NCBI RefSeq assembly: GCF_014205215.1
Contig: NZ_JACHNC010000001.1
Coordinates: forward strand, 7,560,501-7,624,500
Source of the DNA: Actinoplanes lobatus
Lineage (GTDB): Bacteria > Actinomycetota > Actinomycetes > Mycobacteriales > Micromonosporaceae
Direction of reading: 5' to 3'
DNA length: 64,000 nucleotides
Shown here: piece after piece, positions 54,624-63,451 of the stretch
How positions within the stretch are numbered: position 1 is the first letter of the stretch
How the letters are laid out: each line of letters opens with the position of its first letter
Translations under genes and position numbers: made by a program
The notes under the pieces: generated by a model
What the model was told of the DNA's origin: nothing
The model's database searches: none
Seen by the model: only the letters and a program-made list of their open reading frames with translations

Positions 54624-55400
54624 ATGATCGCGGCGATCGGGTTCGGCGCGCTGATCGGGATCCTGCTCGGCCTGCTCGGCGGTGGCGGCTCGATCCTCGC
54701 CGTCCCCGCCCTGGTCTACGGTGCGGGCCTGACCCTTGCCGCGGCCGTGCCGACGTCGCTGCTCGTGGTCGGTGTCTCGTCGGCCTTCGCCCTGCTTCCA
54801 CGGGTGCGGGCCGGGCTGGTGCGGTGGCGGATCGCCGCGATCGTCGGTGGCACCGGTGCCGCCGCGGCGTTCGCAGGCGCGGCGGTCAACCGGCTGCTCG
54901 ATCCCCGCCTGGTTCTGGCTGGTTTCGCTGTGCTCATGGTGGTCGCCGGGTGGCGGATGCTGGGCGGCGCCGACGACTCCGGCGGTGACTGTGCCCTGCC
55001 CGGTGGCGGCGTCAACTGGCGCGGCTGTCTCCCGAAGTCCGTCGCCGCCGGACTGGGCGTCGGTTTCCTGACCGGGCTGTTCGGCGTCGGCGGCGGCTTC
55101 TTGATCATTCCGGCGCTCGTTCTGCTGCTCGGCCTGACGATGCTGGCCGCGGTCGCCACCTCGCTGGTGATCATCGTGGTCAACTCGGCCGCCGGGTTCG
55201 CCGCGCACGCCGGCGACGCCGCCATCGACTACCGCATCACCACGGCGTTCACCCTTGCCGCCGTCGCCGGCTCTCTCGCCGCCGGGCGGCTCGCCGGCAG
55301 GCTGCCCACCCCGCGGCTGCAACGCGTCTTCGCCTGGCTCGTCTTCGTCATCGCCGGGTTCGTCGCCATCCAGGCGATCGTCGACCCCGTCACGGCCTGA
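54624..55400 (+). CDS. TauE/SafE-family sulfite/sulfur anion exporter
   Basis: 258 aa from ATG 54624, which begins directly at the first span ([21 protein letters not shown]); GTG 54564 would add 20 Pro/Gly-rich residues. About eight spans with the two GLLGGGGS / [15 protein letters not shown] repeat signatures of the family. It should export sulfite or thiosulfate made by the dioxygenase. Last gene of the persulfide cluster. Confidence 0.92.
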   Translation: MIAAIGFGALIGILLGLLGGGGSILAVPALVYGAGLTLAAAVPTSLLVVGVSSAFALLPRVRAGLVRWRIAAIVGGTGAAAAFAGAAVNRLLDPRLVLAGFAVLMVVAGWRMLGGADDSGGDCALPGGGVNWRGCLPKSVAAGLGVGFLTGLFGVGGGFLIIPALVLLLGLTMLAAVATSLVIIVVNSAAGFAAHAGDAAIDYRITTAFTLAAVAGSLAAGRLAGRLPTPRLQRVFAWLVFVIAGFVAIQAIVDPVTA

Positions 55401-55521
55401 TCGCATGGTCGTTCGGTAACTCTCTGTGGAAGGGCGCCGCGATGATGGGTGACGGCTCGATACGCACGTCTGCTGACGAGCGGATGCGCGCGGGCCGCGT
55501 TTTTCCGGCAGGATTCAGCCT

Positions 55522-55992
55522 GTGACAGATCAACCCGAGCCGGATGCCGAGGACGAGACCCGTCCTCGGCGCGGGCGGCTGCGAGCCTGGGTCGTCGCCC
55601 ATCCGGCCGACGTGATCGACGTGTTCGTCTACGTGATCGTCCTGAATCTCGCCGTTCAGTACCTCCCGGCGGTCATCAGCGAAACCTTCACCCTCTCGCT
55701 GCTGACGGCTGCCCTGCTCAAGGTCACGCTCGAGGTGGTGCTCCTGCTCAAGGCCGCCGTTCTGGCCCGGCTGCGCGGAGCAACCACCCGCTGGGTGAAG
55801 ACGACCTCCGCCCTCATGCTCTGGGTGGTTGCGGCCGGGAGCAAGCTCGTCGTGCTTTGGCTGGTCGACATCGTGTTCGGCGGTGCGGTCAGTTTAGGAG
55901 GCTTCATACCCGTCACGCTGCTCGTCATCGCTCTGCTGGTGTCGCGGGCGGCAGTCAGACGTCTTCTCTACGGCACGACCGTCCCGGACTGA
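55522..55992 (+). CDS. small integral membrane protein
   Basis: 156 aa, GTG start. After an acidic/basic N-terminus (EPDAEDETRPRRGR) there are four likely spans (VIDVFVYVIVLNLAVQYL; LLKVTLEVVLLLKAAVLA; TSALMLWVVAAGSKLVVLWLV; FIPVTLLVIALLVSRAAV). No family is recognised. It lies 121 bp behind the exporter and may be separately transcribed. Confidence 0.7.
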   Translation: MTDQPEPDAEDETRPRRGRLRAWVVAHPADVIDVFVYVIVLNLAVQYLPAVISETFTLSLLTAALLKVTLEVVLLLKAAVLARLRGATTRWVKTTSALMLWVVAAGSKLVVLWLVDIVFGGAVSLGGFIPVTLLVIALLVSRAAVRRLLYGTTVPD

Positions 55993-56404
55993 ACCACGGC
56001 CTGGCCGGCGCAGCCTCGTGCGAGGCCGGATCCGGCGGACGCGAGGAGCTTACCGAGCGTAAGCGGTGCACCGCCGCAACCGGCGAGGTCTCGCTGGTGC
56101 CAAAAGTGTCCAGCGCCGACGACGAGGGCGGTCGGGAAGCGTTCCGTTCCATCCTAGGACGGCTTACAGGTAGTGCGGCAAGCCGCACCGAAGTCAAAAC
56201 ACAACGGACGGCTTCGCCGACGACCCCCAGGATCGGTTAGGGTGGGCGTCGTGACTGCCGGGTCGGCCTTGGGCCATTACCGAGTGGGGCACCCGGCTGA
56301 CGCTTGAGCGCCGGGCGGCCGCCACGGTCGCCTGCTGCCGCCCGTGCTCCGCCGCCGTGTCGTGTACCTACGTTCCTGCAGGTCACGACTCTTGAAAGCG
56401 GATA
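55993..56404. other. 412-bp gap with repeat element
   Basis: No convincing ORF on either strand. It contains a GCTTACCGAGCGTAAGC hairpin near 56049 and repeat copy D. The promoter of the DDN-hemerythrin gene must be in the right half. Confidence 0.55.
56142..56217. repeat. TCCTAGGA element copy D with the same hairpin as copy C
   Basis: TCCTAGGA (56152-56159), then GTGCGGC-AA-GCCGCAC (56173-56188) and a GGCTTCGCC stem, the same order and nearly the same spacing as at 52062. Outside these blocks the two copies differ. Confidence 0.65.
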
Positions 56405-57235
56405 ATGCCGAACGATTTCAACACGTCCATCATTGATGAGTTCCGAAGCAACAACGGCCGCGTCGGCGGCATGTTCGAGGGCGCCCGCCTGATCCTGTTG
56501 ACCACGACCGGGGCCCGCAGCGGCCGCCGGCACACCGCGCCGCTGGTGTATCTGCCCGACGGTGAGCGGATCCTGGTCATCGGTTCGGCGGGCGGATCTC
56601 CCCGCCACCCGGCGTGGGTGCACAACCTGCTGGCCGATCCGGTCGTCACCGTCGAGGACGGGGCGTTCTCCTACCGGGCGACCGCCACGGTGCTGTCCGG
56701 CGCCGAACGGGACGAGGCGTTCGCCCGCGCGGTCGAGCAGGAGCAGGGCTGGGCCGACTATGAGCGGCAGTCCGGGCGGAAGCTGCCGGTGGTGGCGCTG
56801 GCGGCGATTCCGGGGCCGCCGGGGTTCAACGCGTCGTCGCCGGGTGAGGCGTTGCGGGTGGTGCATGACGCGTTTCGCCGGGAGCTGGCGACGATCCGGG
56901 CGGAGGTGGCGGGTTCGGGTCCGGTGCTGGGTGCTCAGCTGCGGGTGAACTGTCTGACCCTGTGTGCGAGCCTGCACGGTCATCACGTGCGTGAGGACGA
57001 GGGGTTGTTCCCGGGGTTGGAGCAGGCGTACCCGGAGTTGGGGCCTTCGATCGCGCGGTTGCGGGACGAGCATGTGGTGGTGGCCGGGCTGCTGGAGCGG
57101 TTGCGGTCGGTGCTGGCGGATCCGGGTCTGTCGCGGGAGGCGCTGGCCGTGGAGGTGGATGCGCTGACGTCGGATCTGGAGAAGCATCTGGATTACGAGG
57201 AGCAGGCGCTGATTCCGGTGCTCGACGGGGTCTGA
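56405..57235 (+). CDS. F420-type nitroreductase (DDN) fused to hemerythrin
   Basis: 276 aa, ATG start. Residues 1-130 are a DDN-type flavin/F420 fold (GARLILLTTTGARSGRRHTAPL and WVHNLLADPVVTVEDG). Residues 145-275 are a hemerythrin HHE bundle with His in RVVHDAF, HGHHVREDE, RDEHVVVAG and HLDYEEQAL, enough for a di-iron site. DDN proteins reduce quinones or nitro compounds with F420H2; hemerythrins bind O2 or sense redox state. The fusion suggests O2-linked redox chemistry. Confidence 0.88.
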   Translation: MPNDFNTSIIDEFRSNNGRVGGMFEGARLILLTTTGARSGRRHTAPLVYLPDGERILVIGSAGGSPRHPAWVHNLLADPVVTVEDGAFSYRATATVLSGAERDEAFARAVEQEQGWADYERQSGRKLPVVALAAIPGPPGFNASSPGEALRVVHDAFRRELATIRAEVAGSGPVLGAQLRVNCLTLCASLHGHHVREDEGLFPGLEQAYPELGPSIARLRDEHVVVAGLLERLRSVLADPGLSREALAVEVDALTSDLEKHLDYEEQALIPVLDGV

Positions 57236-57243
57236 TTCGGGTG

Positions 57244-57278
57244 TGAACGCCACCGGCGAGTCTTGCCGGTGGCGTTCA
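57244..57278. terminator. 14-bp stem terminator between converging genes
   Basis: Arms TGAACGCCACCGGC and GCCGGTGGCGTTCA are exact complements around the 7-nt loop GAGTCTT. No U-tract. It serves both genes. Confidence 0.8.
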
Positions 57279-57304
57279 GCGGAAAGGTGTCCGACCGGTG
57301 ACGC

Positions 57305-58291
57305 CTACTTGCGGACGAGGGCGTAATGGAGCAGGCCTTCCTCGGTGACGAATCCGATGTGAAGATCGGCGGGATCGCCGGTCCAGCTCACCGGGGTCTC
57401 GACCTGTTTCCCGGCCGGCTCGGTGCAGGGCGAGTCCGCCGTGACGAGGTATTTTCGGTTCTGGCTCACGGTCAGTCGCGCCATGGCAGGTTTTCCGGTG
57501 CATTTTGTCAGGAGCACGTATTCGCCGGCGGGGACGGACGGTGGGGTGTCCTGCGGATCGATGTTTCCGGGCGAGCGTGCGATTCCCTCGAACACGACCT
57601 GGCGGCCGGCCAGGTTCAGCCTGCGGTCCGGGTCGAATTCGTCGGCGGGCTCGCGGTCACCGGTGATCGGCTCACCGGTCTTGCTGGTGACCTGGTAGGC
57701 GAATCCGGCCTGCCCATCGGTGAAGTCGGGGGCCTCGGACATCTGGAACCGGTGGTGGGCGGCCCCTTCGGTCATGGTGAAGGGGACGCTCACCGCGACG
57801 GGCTCGGCCGAGCACGGCACCTGCAGTTCTACGATCCGTTTCCAGTTCGTCTTCCGGTTCTTCTGGGAGTCGACGTACAGCATGAATTCCCCGGTTCCGG
57901 CGCATGCGGCCCGGAGGATCAGCTCGCCCGGGTAGTTGCCGTGGTCGAGGCGGTAGTTGTTGAAGACCTGCTCGGCGACGTCGATCACCGGGGTTCCGTG
58001 CTGTCCGTCGATGAGTGCCTGCCGGGCGATGTCCGCCTGCTGGAATGCGGGGGTCGGCGTCGGTTCGGTGGACGGCGTCGTGGCGGTGGGCGGAGCGGCG
58101 GACCGGTTGCCGGTCGCCACGGTGATCCCGCCGGCGATCACGAGGACCGCCGCGGCTGCGGAGAGCACCGCACGGCTGGTCCGGCGCCGTCGCACGGTCT
58201 GCCGTACCGCCGCTGTTCCCGGTGGCTGGACGGTCGGCAGGGTGTCCGCCCGCAGGTCCGCGAATCGCACCTCCAGATGGTCAGTGGTCAC
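57305..58291 (-). CDS. membrane-anchored protein paired with ECF sigma factor
   Basis: 328 aa from GTG 58291, in a GTGA overlap with the sigma gene. N-terminal 45 residues are cytosolic and basic (VRRRRTSR), then one span (AVLSAAAAVLVIAGGITVA), a Thr/Pro linker and a 240-residue outer domain with Cys pairs. No ZAS zinc motif is present. By position it should be the anti-sigma or co-sensor of the sigma factor, but that is inference. Confidence 0.75.
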   Translation of the reverse strand: MTTDHLEVRFADLRADTLPTVQPPGTAAVRQTVRRRRTSRAVLSAAAAVLVIAGGITVATGNRSAAPPTATTPSTEPTPTPAFQQADIARQALIDGQHGTPVIDVAEQVFNNYRLDHGNYPGELILRAACAGTGEFMLYVDSQKNRKTNWKRIVELQVPCSAEPVAVSVPFTMTEGAAHHRFQMSEAPDFTDGQAGFAYQVTSKTGEPITGDREPADEFDPDRRLNLAGRQVVFEGIARSPGNIDPQDTPPSVPAGEYVLLTKCTGKPAMARLTVSQNRKYLVTADSPCTEPAGKQVETPVSWTGDPADLHIGFVTEEGLLHYALVRK

Positions 58292-58833
58292 GACGCACCC
58301 CCGTGCGAGTTCGAAGTCTGGAGTTGGGCGGCCAGTGCGGCCCGGCCCCGGTGCAGGTTGGAGCGGACCGTCGACTCGGCGACCCGCTCCCGGATGGCGA
58401 TCTCGGCGGTCGGCAGGTCGGCCAGGTAGTGCAGGACGACCGCTCGGCGCTGGGCCGGTGGCAGGGTGCCGAGCGCGGCGACGAGGGCGACGCGTTCCGG
58501 GCCGGGTCCGTCGGTGGCCGGTTCGGCGGTCGGGTGCCGGCGCAGGAAGCGCAGTGCGGTCCGGGCCCGGCGCCACCTGCTCACGGCGAGGTTCCAGGCG
58601 ACCCGGCGGATCCAGGCGACCGGGTCCTCGTACGTTGAGATGCGTTTCCAGCGGGTGAAGGCCCGGCAGAACGCCTCCTGGACGACGTCCTGTGCTTCTT
58701 GCCGGTCGCCGAAGTAGGCGAACAGCTGCACGGTCAGGTCGGCGAAGTGGGCGGCGTAGACCTCGTCGAACGACGGCGGATCATGGTGCACGGGGTCCGG
58801 CGTCTCCGATCGGGGTTCGGCGGCGATGATCAT
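58288..58833 (-). CDS. ECF sigma factor (SigE-like)
   Basis: 181 aa, ATG 58833. Region 2: FGDRQEAQDVVQEAFCRAF and WIRRVAWNLAVSRWRR. Region 4: LPPAQRRAVVLHYLADLPTAEIA and AESTVRSNLHRGRAAL. It starts the first of two similar sigma/membrane-partner modules and is translationally coupled to its partner. A 10-bp palindrome TACACGTGTA lies 6 bp before the start. Confidence 0.92.
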   Translation of the reverse strand: MIIAAEPRSETPDPVHHDPPSFDEVYAAHFADLTVQLFAYFGDRQEAQDVVQEAFCRAFTRWKRISTYEDPVAWIRRVAWNLAVSRWRRARTALRFLRRHPTAEPATDGPGPERVALVAALGTLPPAQRRAVVLHYLADLPTAEIAIRERVAESTVRSNLHRGRAALAAQLQTSNSHGGAS

Positions 58834-58927
58834 GGCGACTACACGTGTACGCCCGGCGGAACGTTGCAGAGCGGCCCCGAATCATAGGATGGCCTGCGTC
58901 ACCGCCGGTCCAGGGATCGGCTGTCCG

Positions 58928-59557
58928 TCACTTCGGGTTGTTCCACGACGGCTCGCAGCGCAGGGGGGTTCCCTGGACGAGGCTGGTGTGAACGCTGTGT
59001 GCCACGGTGCCGTCGTGGGTCTGTTCTTCGAAGAGCACGAAGTGCAGGTTGGTGCCGGGTGGCATCCGGTCGCGGCGGATGGTGAAGATGTGTTCGCCTG
59101 GGTGGGCGTTGCCGGTTTGTGTCGGTGTGACGTCGTACAGCTGTGGCAGTGAGGGTTGGCCGTTGTCGGCGCATCCGATTGTTTTCGCTTGTGGGGGGAC
59201 TCGTTCGAATTCGACGAGGGCCGGTACGCCGGCGGTCTTCAGTGCCGCGGTGAGCCGGTCGGCGTCGGTCAGTTGCCGGATCGTCAGGACGACGGTGCCG
59301 TCCGGCGTTGATTCGATCGACCAGGCGGCGAGGTTCATCGGTGCGGGTGGGCCGGGTTTCGTGCCGGTGGGCAGGGTCAGGACCAGGGCGGAGGCGGCGG
59401 CCGCTGCCAGGGTTGCGGTCAGGGCGATGTGGCGTCGCCGGCGTAGGGTGCGGCCGCGGGTGGTGATGTCGTCGAGGTCCGGTCGCATGCGTACCGGTTC
59501 GAATTCGGTGCGGACCAGGGTGTACAGGTCGTCGTGGTTGTCAGGCACGGTGTTCAC
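58928..59557 (-). CDS. membrane-anchored protein paired with second ECF sigma factor
   Basis: 209 aa from GTG 59557 (GTGA overlap with the sigma stop); GTG 59548 is an alternative. Cytosolic start (LVRTEFEPVRMRPDLDDITTRGRTLRRRRH), one span (IALTATLAAAAASALVLTL), then an outer domain. The layout is the same as in the 57305-58291 protein although sequence similarity is low. Likely partner of the sigma factor; no ZAS motif. Confidence 0.75.
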   Translation of the reverse strand: MNTVPDNHDDLYTLVRTEFEPVRMRPDLDDITTRGRTLRRRRHIALTATLAAAAASALVLTLPTGTKPGPPAPMNLAAWSIESTPDGTVVLTIRQLTDADRLTAALKTAGVPALVEFERVPPQAKTIGCADNGQPSLPQLYDVTPTQTGNAHPGEHIFTIRRDRMPPGTNLHFVLFEEQTHDGTVAHSVHTSLVQGTPLRCEPSWNNPK

Positions 59558-60048
59558 CTCTCTTCGGTGGCGGATGTGAGGTGTGCGCGCAGGGTGCGGG
59601 TGGCGCGGTGGAGGTGGGCGGTGACCGTTCCGGCGGCGATGCCGAGGGTGCGGGCGGTGGTCTTGCTGTCGAGGTCGAGGAAGATGCGCAGGGCGACGAC
59701 CTGTCGTTGGCGCAGTGGCAGTGATTGGAGGGCGGCCATCATGCGGGGGTCCGGCATCGTGGTGTCGGTGTCGTCGAGGGTGGGTTGGTCGTAGCGGTCT
59801 GGTGTGGGTACTTCGCGGCGCCAGCGGCGCCATCGTGAGACGTGCATGTTGAGTGCGGTGCGGACGATCCAGGCGCGTGGTGAGGGGTGGTCGGCTATGC
59901 GGGGCCAGCGTGCCCAGGCGCGGGCGAATGCCTCCGCCACGGCTTCTTCGGCCGCCTGCCGGTTGCCGAGGGATGCGGTCACCGCTCTCAGGCAGTCGTC
60001 TCTGGCGTTTTCGTAGAAGGCGGCGAAGTCCGCTCGTCGATGTTCCAC
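59554..60048 (-). CDS. ECF sigma factor
   Basis: 164 aa, GTG 60048. Region 2: NRQAAEEAVAEAFARAWARW and RAWIVRTALNMHVSRWRRW; region 4: LPLRQRQVVALRIFLDLDSK and AAGTVTAHLHRATRTL. Second sigma/membrane module in tandem, same orientation and overlap style as the first. Confidence 0.92.
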   Translation of the reverse strand: MEHRRADFAAFYENARDDCLRAVTASLGNRQAAEEAVAEAFARAWARWPRIADHPSPRAWIVRTALNMHVSRWRRWRREVPTPDRYDQPTLDDTDTTMPDPRMMAALQSLPLRQRQVVALRIFLDLDSKTTARTLGIAAGTVTAHLHRATRTLRAHLTSATEER

Positions 60049-60130
60049 ATCGTTATTACGCCAGACGGCTGTCGCGCGCTTACCTGACGGAAGCTGTGCC
60101 AGTCGTGGATGGCGGTGCCGGGCCCGAAGC

Positions 60131-61633
60131 TCATACGGTGAGGTGCTGCTTGGTGCCGGAGCCGTCGGCAGTTGCCTCGGGGGTGGTGCCGTGCTGCTCG
60201 TCTTCGGGGCGGGCCTTCTTGGGCAGCAGGAAGGTGATGGCGAGGAAGAGGATCAGCAGGCATGCCTGGACGGTCAGCGCGTGGTGGAGGCCGCTGGTGA
60301 AGGCGCCGGTCTTGGCCTGGGCGAAGAAGACCGAGCCGAAGACCGCGACGCCGATGGAACCGCCGACCGCCTGGACCGCGGACAGGACGCCGGAGGCTGA
60401 TCCGATCTCGTCGTCGTCGACTGCGGCCAGGATGAAGCTGAACAGGGCGGCGATGACCATGCCGGCGCCGATGCCCGCCAGCGCGACGCCGGGAGCGATG
60501 TTCCCGATCGAGAACGAGGCGGCATCAAGGCCGTCGAGTTCGAACCACAGCAGGGCCGTGCCGGCCAGTTGGACCAGCGGTCCGATCTGCAGCACCTTGC
60601 GGCCGATCTTGTCCGCGAGGAACGCGCCGCTGACCGCACCGCCGATCGCGGTTCCTACCGCGAGGGGCAGGTTGCCCAGTCCTGCCTCACCGGCGGTGAA
60701 GTGTTGGCCGATTTGGAGGAACAGGGTCAGCACGAGCTGGGTGCCGATCAGTCCGCCGAAGAACAGGGCGATGCCGCCGAGCCCGACGGTGAAGGCCGGC
60801 TTGTGCAGCAGGCCCGGGGTCACCAGCGGCTCGCGGCCTGCGGCGGTCGTGTGGCGTTGTTGGAGGGCGAAGAGGGCGAAACCGATGATCGAGGCGGCCA
60901 TGGACAGCCATGTCCATAGCGGCCAGCCGTTCTCCTGCCCCTGGTTCAGCGGCAGCACCAGCAGAGCGCAGGAGATCATGACCAGGGCGGCGCCGGTCAT
61001 GTCGACCTGTACCGTGCGGTCGCCCGGCTTTTTGGGTACGAACTTCGCGGCGACGGTCAGTGCCGCGATGCCGATGGGCAGGTTGATCAGGAATACCGAC
61101 CGCCAGCCCAGGCCGAGGAAGTCGGCCTCGATGAGGAAGCCGCCCAGGACCGGGCCGATGATGCCGCCCAGGCCGAGGACTGGTCCGAAGATCGCGAAGA
61201 CTTTGGTGAGTTCGGGGCCGGAGAAGTTTTCCCGTAGCAGGCCCAGGCCTTGAGGTAGCAGCATCGCTCCGGCGGCGCCTTGGAGCAGGCGGAAGGCGAT
61301 CAGCGACTCGATGTTCGGTGCGGCCGCGCACAGCAGCGAGGTCGCGGCGAAGGCCGCCAGGCCGATCAGGAACATTCGGCGTCGGCCGTGGCGGTCGCCG
61401 AGCCGGCCGCCGAGTACGAGCCCGGCGCCGAGGGTGAGGGCGTAGCCGCCGATCACCCATTGCAGTCCGACGGAGCCGGCTTTGAGGAACTTCTCGAGGT
61501 CGGGTCCGGCGACGTTGACGATCGAGGCGTCCAGGAGATCCATGATCTCCGCGACGATCATCGCTGTCAGGATCAGCCATCGCCACCGGTATGGCTCGGT
61601 CGTCTGGTTGAGGGTGGGGGACGGGTCACGCAC
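60131..61633 (-). CDS. MFS drug exporter (DHA2, EmrB/QacA-like)
   Basis: 500 aa from GTG 61633, with GGAGG 9 nt upstream. Fourteen hydrophobic segments; the start IMDLLDASIVNVAGPDL (motif D1), the loop LGGRLGDRHGRRR (motif A) and LGWRSVFLINLPIG are typical of DHA2 proteins. Proton-driven efflux of drugs or metabolites. The divergent MarR gene and the operator overlapping its ribosome site point to repression relieved by a ligand. Confidence 0.93.
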   Translation of the reverse strand: MRDPSPTLNQTTEPYRWRWLILTAMIVAEIMDLLDASIVNVAGPDLEKFLKAGSVGLQWVIGGYALTLGAGLVLGGRLGDRHGRRRMFLIGLAAFAATSLLCAAAPNIESLIAFRLLQGAAGAMLLPQGLGLLRENFSGPELTKVFAIFGPVLGLGGIIGPVLGGFLIEADFLGLGWRSVFLINLPIGIAALTVAAKFVPKKPGDRTVQVDMTGAALVMISCALLVLPLNQGQENGWPLWTWLSMAASIIGFALFALQQRHTTAAGREPLVTPGLLHKPAFTVGLGGIALFFGGLIGTQLVLTLFLQIGQHFTAGEAGLGNLPLAVGTAIGGAVSGAFLADKIGRKVLQIGPLVQLAGTALLWFELDGLDAASFSIGNIAPGVALAGIGAGMVIAALFSFILAAVDDDEIGSASGVLSAVQAVGGSIGVAVFGSVFFAQAKTGAFTSGLHHALTVQACLLILFLAITFLLPKKARPEDEQHGTTPEATADGSGTKQHLTV

Positions 61634-61639
61634 GTTCAG

Positions 61640-61676
61640 TTACCTCCATGGTGAAATAATTCCATGGCGAAGGTAA
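61640..61676. promoter_or_regulatory. probable MarR operator overlapping the exporter's ribosome site
   Basis: Arms TTACCT and AGGTAA enclose two CCATGG palindromes (61646, 61662). The left arm contains the complement of the exporter's Shine-Dalgarno sequence, so bound repressor would cover the translation start region of the exporter transcript's template. Confidence 0.6.
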
Positions 61677-61726
61677 AGTGGTGGAGGTAGCTTGTCAACC
61701 GCGTGACAGCAGAGGAGGGCGACGGC

Positions 61727-62251
61727 ATGGAGGAAGCAGTGCGCGACGGTGTCCCGGAGCAGCGTGAGCGGCTGATGGAGTCGTTGAGGATCTACGGCGG
61801 CCACTACGCCGAGCTCAGCCGGCGCTTCGCTGCCTGGCTGGGCCTGCACTCCACGGATGCGACCGCGGTCCTGGAGATCGCCGCCGCCGAGGAGCGCGGC
61901 ACCCCCCTGTCACCGGCGCGGCTGAGCGAGCGAACCTCCCTGTCCACGCCGGCCACCACCGCGCTGCTGAACCGCCTCGAAGCGGCCGGGCACATCACCC
62001 GCGCCCGCGAGCACTCCGACCGGCGCATCATCACGCTGCGCAGCGGTGGGCACATCCAGGAACGGGCGGACGAGTTCTTCGGCCCGCTCGCCCACCGCCT
62101 CGACGCCGTGATGTCGCACTACCCGCCCCAGTTGCTGGAACAGGTCGAGGCGTTCATGGCCGACCTGAACACCGCCATGGACAGCCATCTCACGGAACAG
62201 CACGCGGTGACGCCACGATCCCTGCGCACCCCGGATGGACGAACTCCCTGA
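61727..62251 (+). CDS. MarR-family regulator
   Basis: 174 aa from ATG 61727, chosen for the GAGGAGG 8-9 nt upstream; GTG 61703 lacks one. Winged helix: LSPARLSERTSLSTPATTALLNRLEAAGHI with the wing REHSDRRIITLRSGG. It is divergent from the DHA2 exporter and probably represses it and itself, releasing DNA on binding phenolic or drug ligands. Confidence 0.92.
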   Translation: MEEAVRDGVPEQRERLMESLRIYGGHYAELSRRFAAWLGLHSTDATAVLEIAAAEERGTPLSPARLSERTSLSTPATTALLNRLEAAGHITRAREHSDRRIITLRSGGHIQERADEFFGPLAHRLDAVMSHYPPQLLEQVEAFMADLNTAMDSHLTEQHAVTPRSLRTPDGRTP

Positions 62252-62447
62252 CCGGCTTGCTCCCCGCTGCGTTCAAGCAGGCATCCCAGCTTCACGGCCC
62301 GCACTTTGGAAGGCCCGGTTTGGGGTGAGGGTGACCGGGGGCGCTCAGCCCGGATGGTGCGTCGCGGGCGTGCGCGGGCAGCGTGGTCGCGTGGTGCGGC
62401 GGTAGGTGTGGTTCGGCGGGGGCTGGGTCGTGCGTACCGGAAAGGGT

Positions 62448-62909
62448 TCAGAGGGTGAGGTGCATGTGGGTGCTGTGGGGGTCGGGTCGGTAGTCGGCGA
62501 ACGGTGGGCAGGTTTGGAAGCCGAAGCGCTGGTAGAGGGCGCGGGCGGGGGCGAAGTAGTCGGCGGTGCCGGTTTCGAGGTAGAGGTCGGTGTAGTGGCG
62601 GTGGCGGGCTTCGGTGATGAGGTGTTGCAGGAGGGTGGTGGCGACGCCGCGGCGTTGGGCGGTGGTGGCGGTGCGCATGGATTTGATTTCGGCGGTGGTG
62701 GGGTCGTGGTGTTTGAGGGCGGCGCAGCCGACGAGGTGGGGGCCGTCGTGGGCGGTCCAGAGGGTGATGTCGGGTGTGCGCAGCCCGCCCAGGTCGAGGG
62801 CGTGTTTGCTGTCGGGTGGGCTGGTGGCGCGCATGTCGTCGACGTGTTGTTGCAGGAGGGCGGCGATGTCGGGGGCGGTGAGGTCGTTGATGGTGATGTG
62901 CAGGGTCAC
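62448..62909 (-). CDS. GNAT acetyltransferase
   Basis: 153 aa, GTG 62909, overlapping the phosphatase stop by 4 bp. Motif A: IKSMRTATTAQRRGVATTLL (Q-R-R-G-V-A loop); motif B: YLETGTADYFAPARALYQRFGF. Putative N-acetyltransferase of unknown acceptor. Third gene of a minus-strand run with the phosphatase and CbtA; its role with them is not clear. Confidence 0.92.
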   Translation of the reverse strand: MTLHITINDLTAPDIAALLQQHVDDMRATSPPDSKHALDLGGLRTPDITLWTAHDGPHLVGCAALKHHDPTTAEIKSMRTATTAQRRGVATTLLQHLITEARHRHYTDLYLETGTADYFAPARALYQRFGFQTCPPFADYRPDPHSTHMHLTL

Positions 62910-63451
62910 GGGGTGGATTGTGGCAGGTGCAGGTGCCAGCCGTCGGGGTGGCGGGTGAGGCGGGCGACGGCGAGTGGGGCGATGTCGAGGCGGCGGATGG
63001 CGGTTGCCGGGAGGTCTAGGGCGGCGGCGAGTACCGCGCGGATGATCATGGGGTGGGCGACGGCGGTGAGGGTCGGCTCGGTTCGGGTGTGCAGCCAGGT
63101 GGTGGCGCGGGTGAGCAGCTGGGTGTGGGATTCGCCGCCGTGGGGTGCCGCTGCCGGGTCGGTGAGCCAGGTGTGCAGGTCGGCCGGGTCGATCTGGTCG
63201 AGGGTGTGGCCGGTCCAGGTGCCGTAGCCGGGGTCGGCGAGTGCCGGGTCGATGCCGGGGGTGGCGCCGAGCAGTGCGGCGGTTTCGCGGGCGGCGCGGG
63301 AGGGTGCGCTGGTCCAGGGGCCGCCGCCGCCGGGGATGTCAAGGGTGCCGGCGATGGTGCGGCCGGCTTCGTCGAGAGGGTCGTCGCCGCCGAACACGGC
63401 CCGGCGCAGGGCGCGGGTGTGTCCGGCGGCGATCAGCCGTAGCCCGGTCAC
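62906..63451 (-). CDS. histidine phosphatase-family protein
   Basis: 181 aa from GTG 63451 in a GTGA overlap with cbtA. The usual N-terminal RHG motif reads AAGHTRALRR here, so the phosphate-accepting His is within GHTRA and Arg follows. WTSAPSRAARETAALLG and VAHPMIIRAVLA (second His) complete the fold. The next-door CbtA suggests a cobalamin link (compare CobC), but the match is by context. Confidence 0.82.
   Translation of the reverse strand: MTGLRLIAAGHTRALRRAVFGGDDPLDEAGRTIAGTLDIPGGGGPWTSAPSRAARETAALLGATPGIDPALADPGYGTWTGHTLDQIDPADLHTWLTDPAAAPHGGESHTQLLTRATTWLHTRTEPTLTAVAHPMIIRAVLAAALDLPATAIRRLDIAPLAVARLTRHPDGWHLHLPQSTP

Noticed and set aside
62406..63227. 273-codon plus-strand ORF over the GNAT and phosphatase genes
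   Set aside because: Gly/Val-rich shadow of two clear minus-strand genes.
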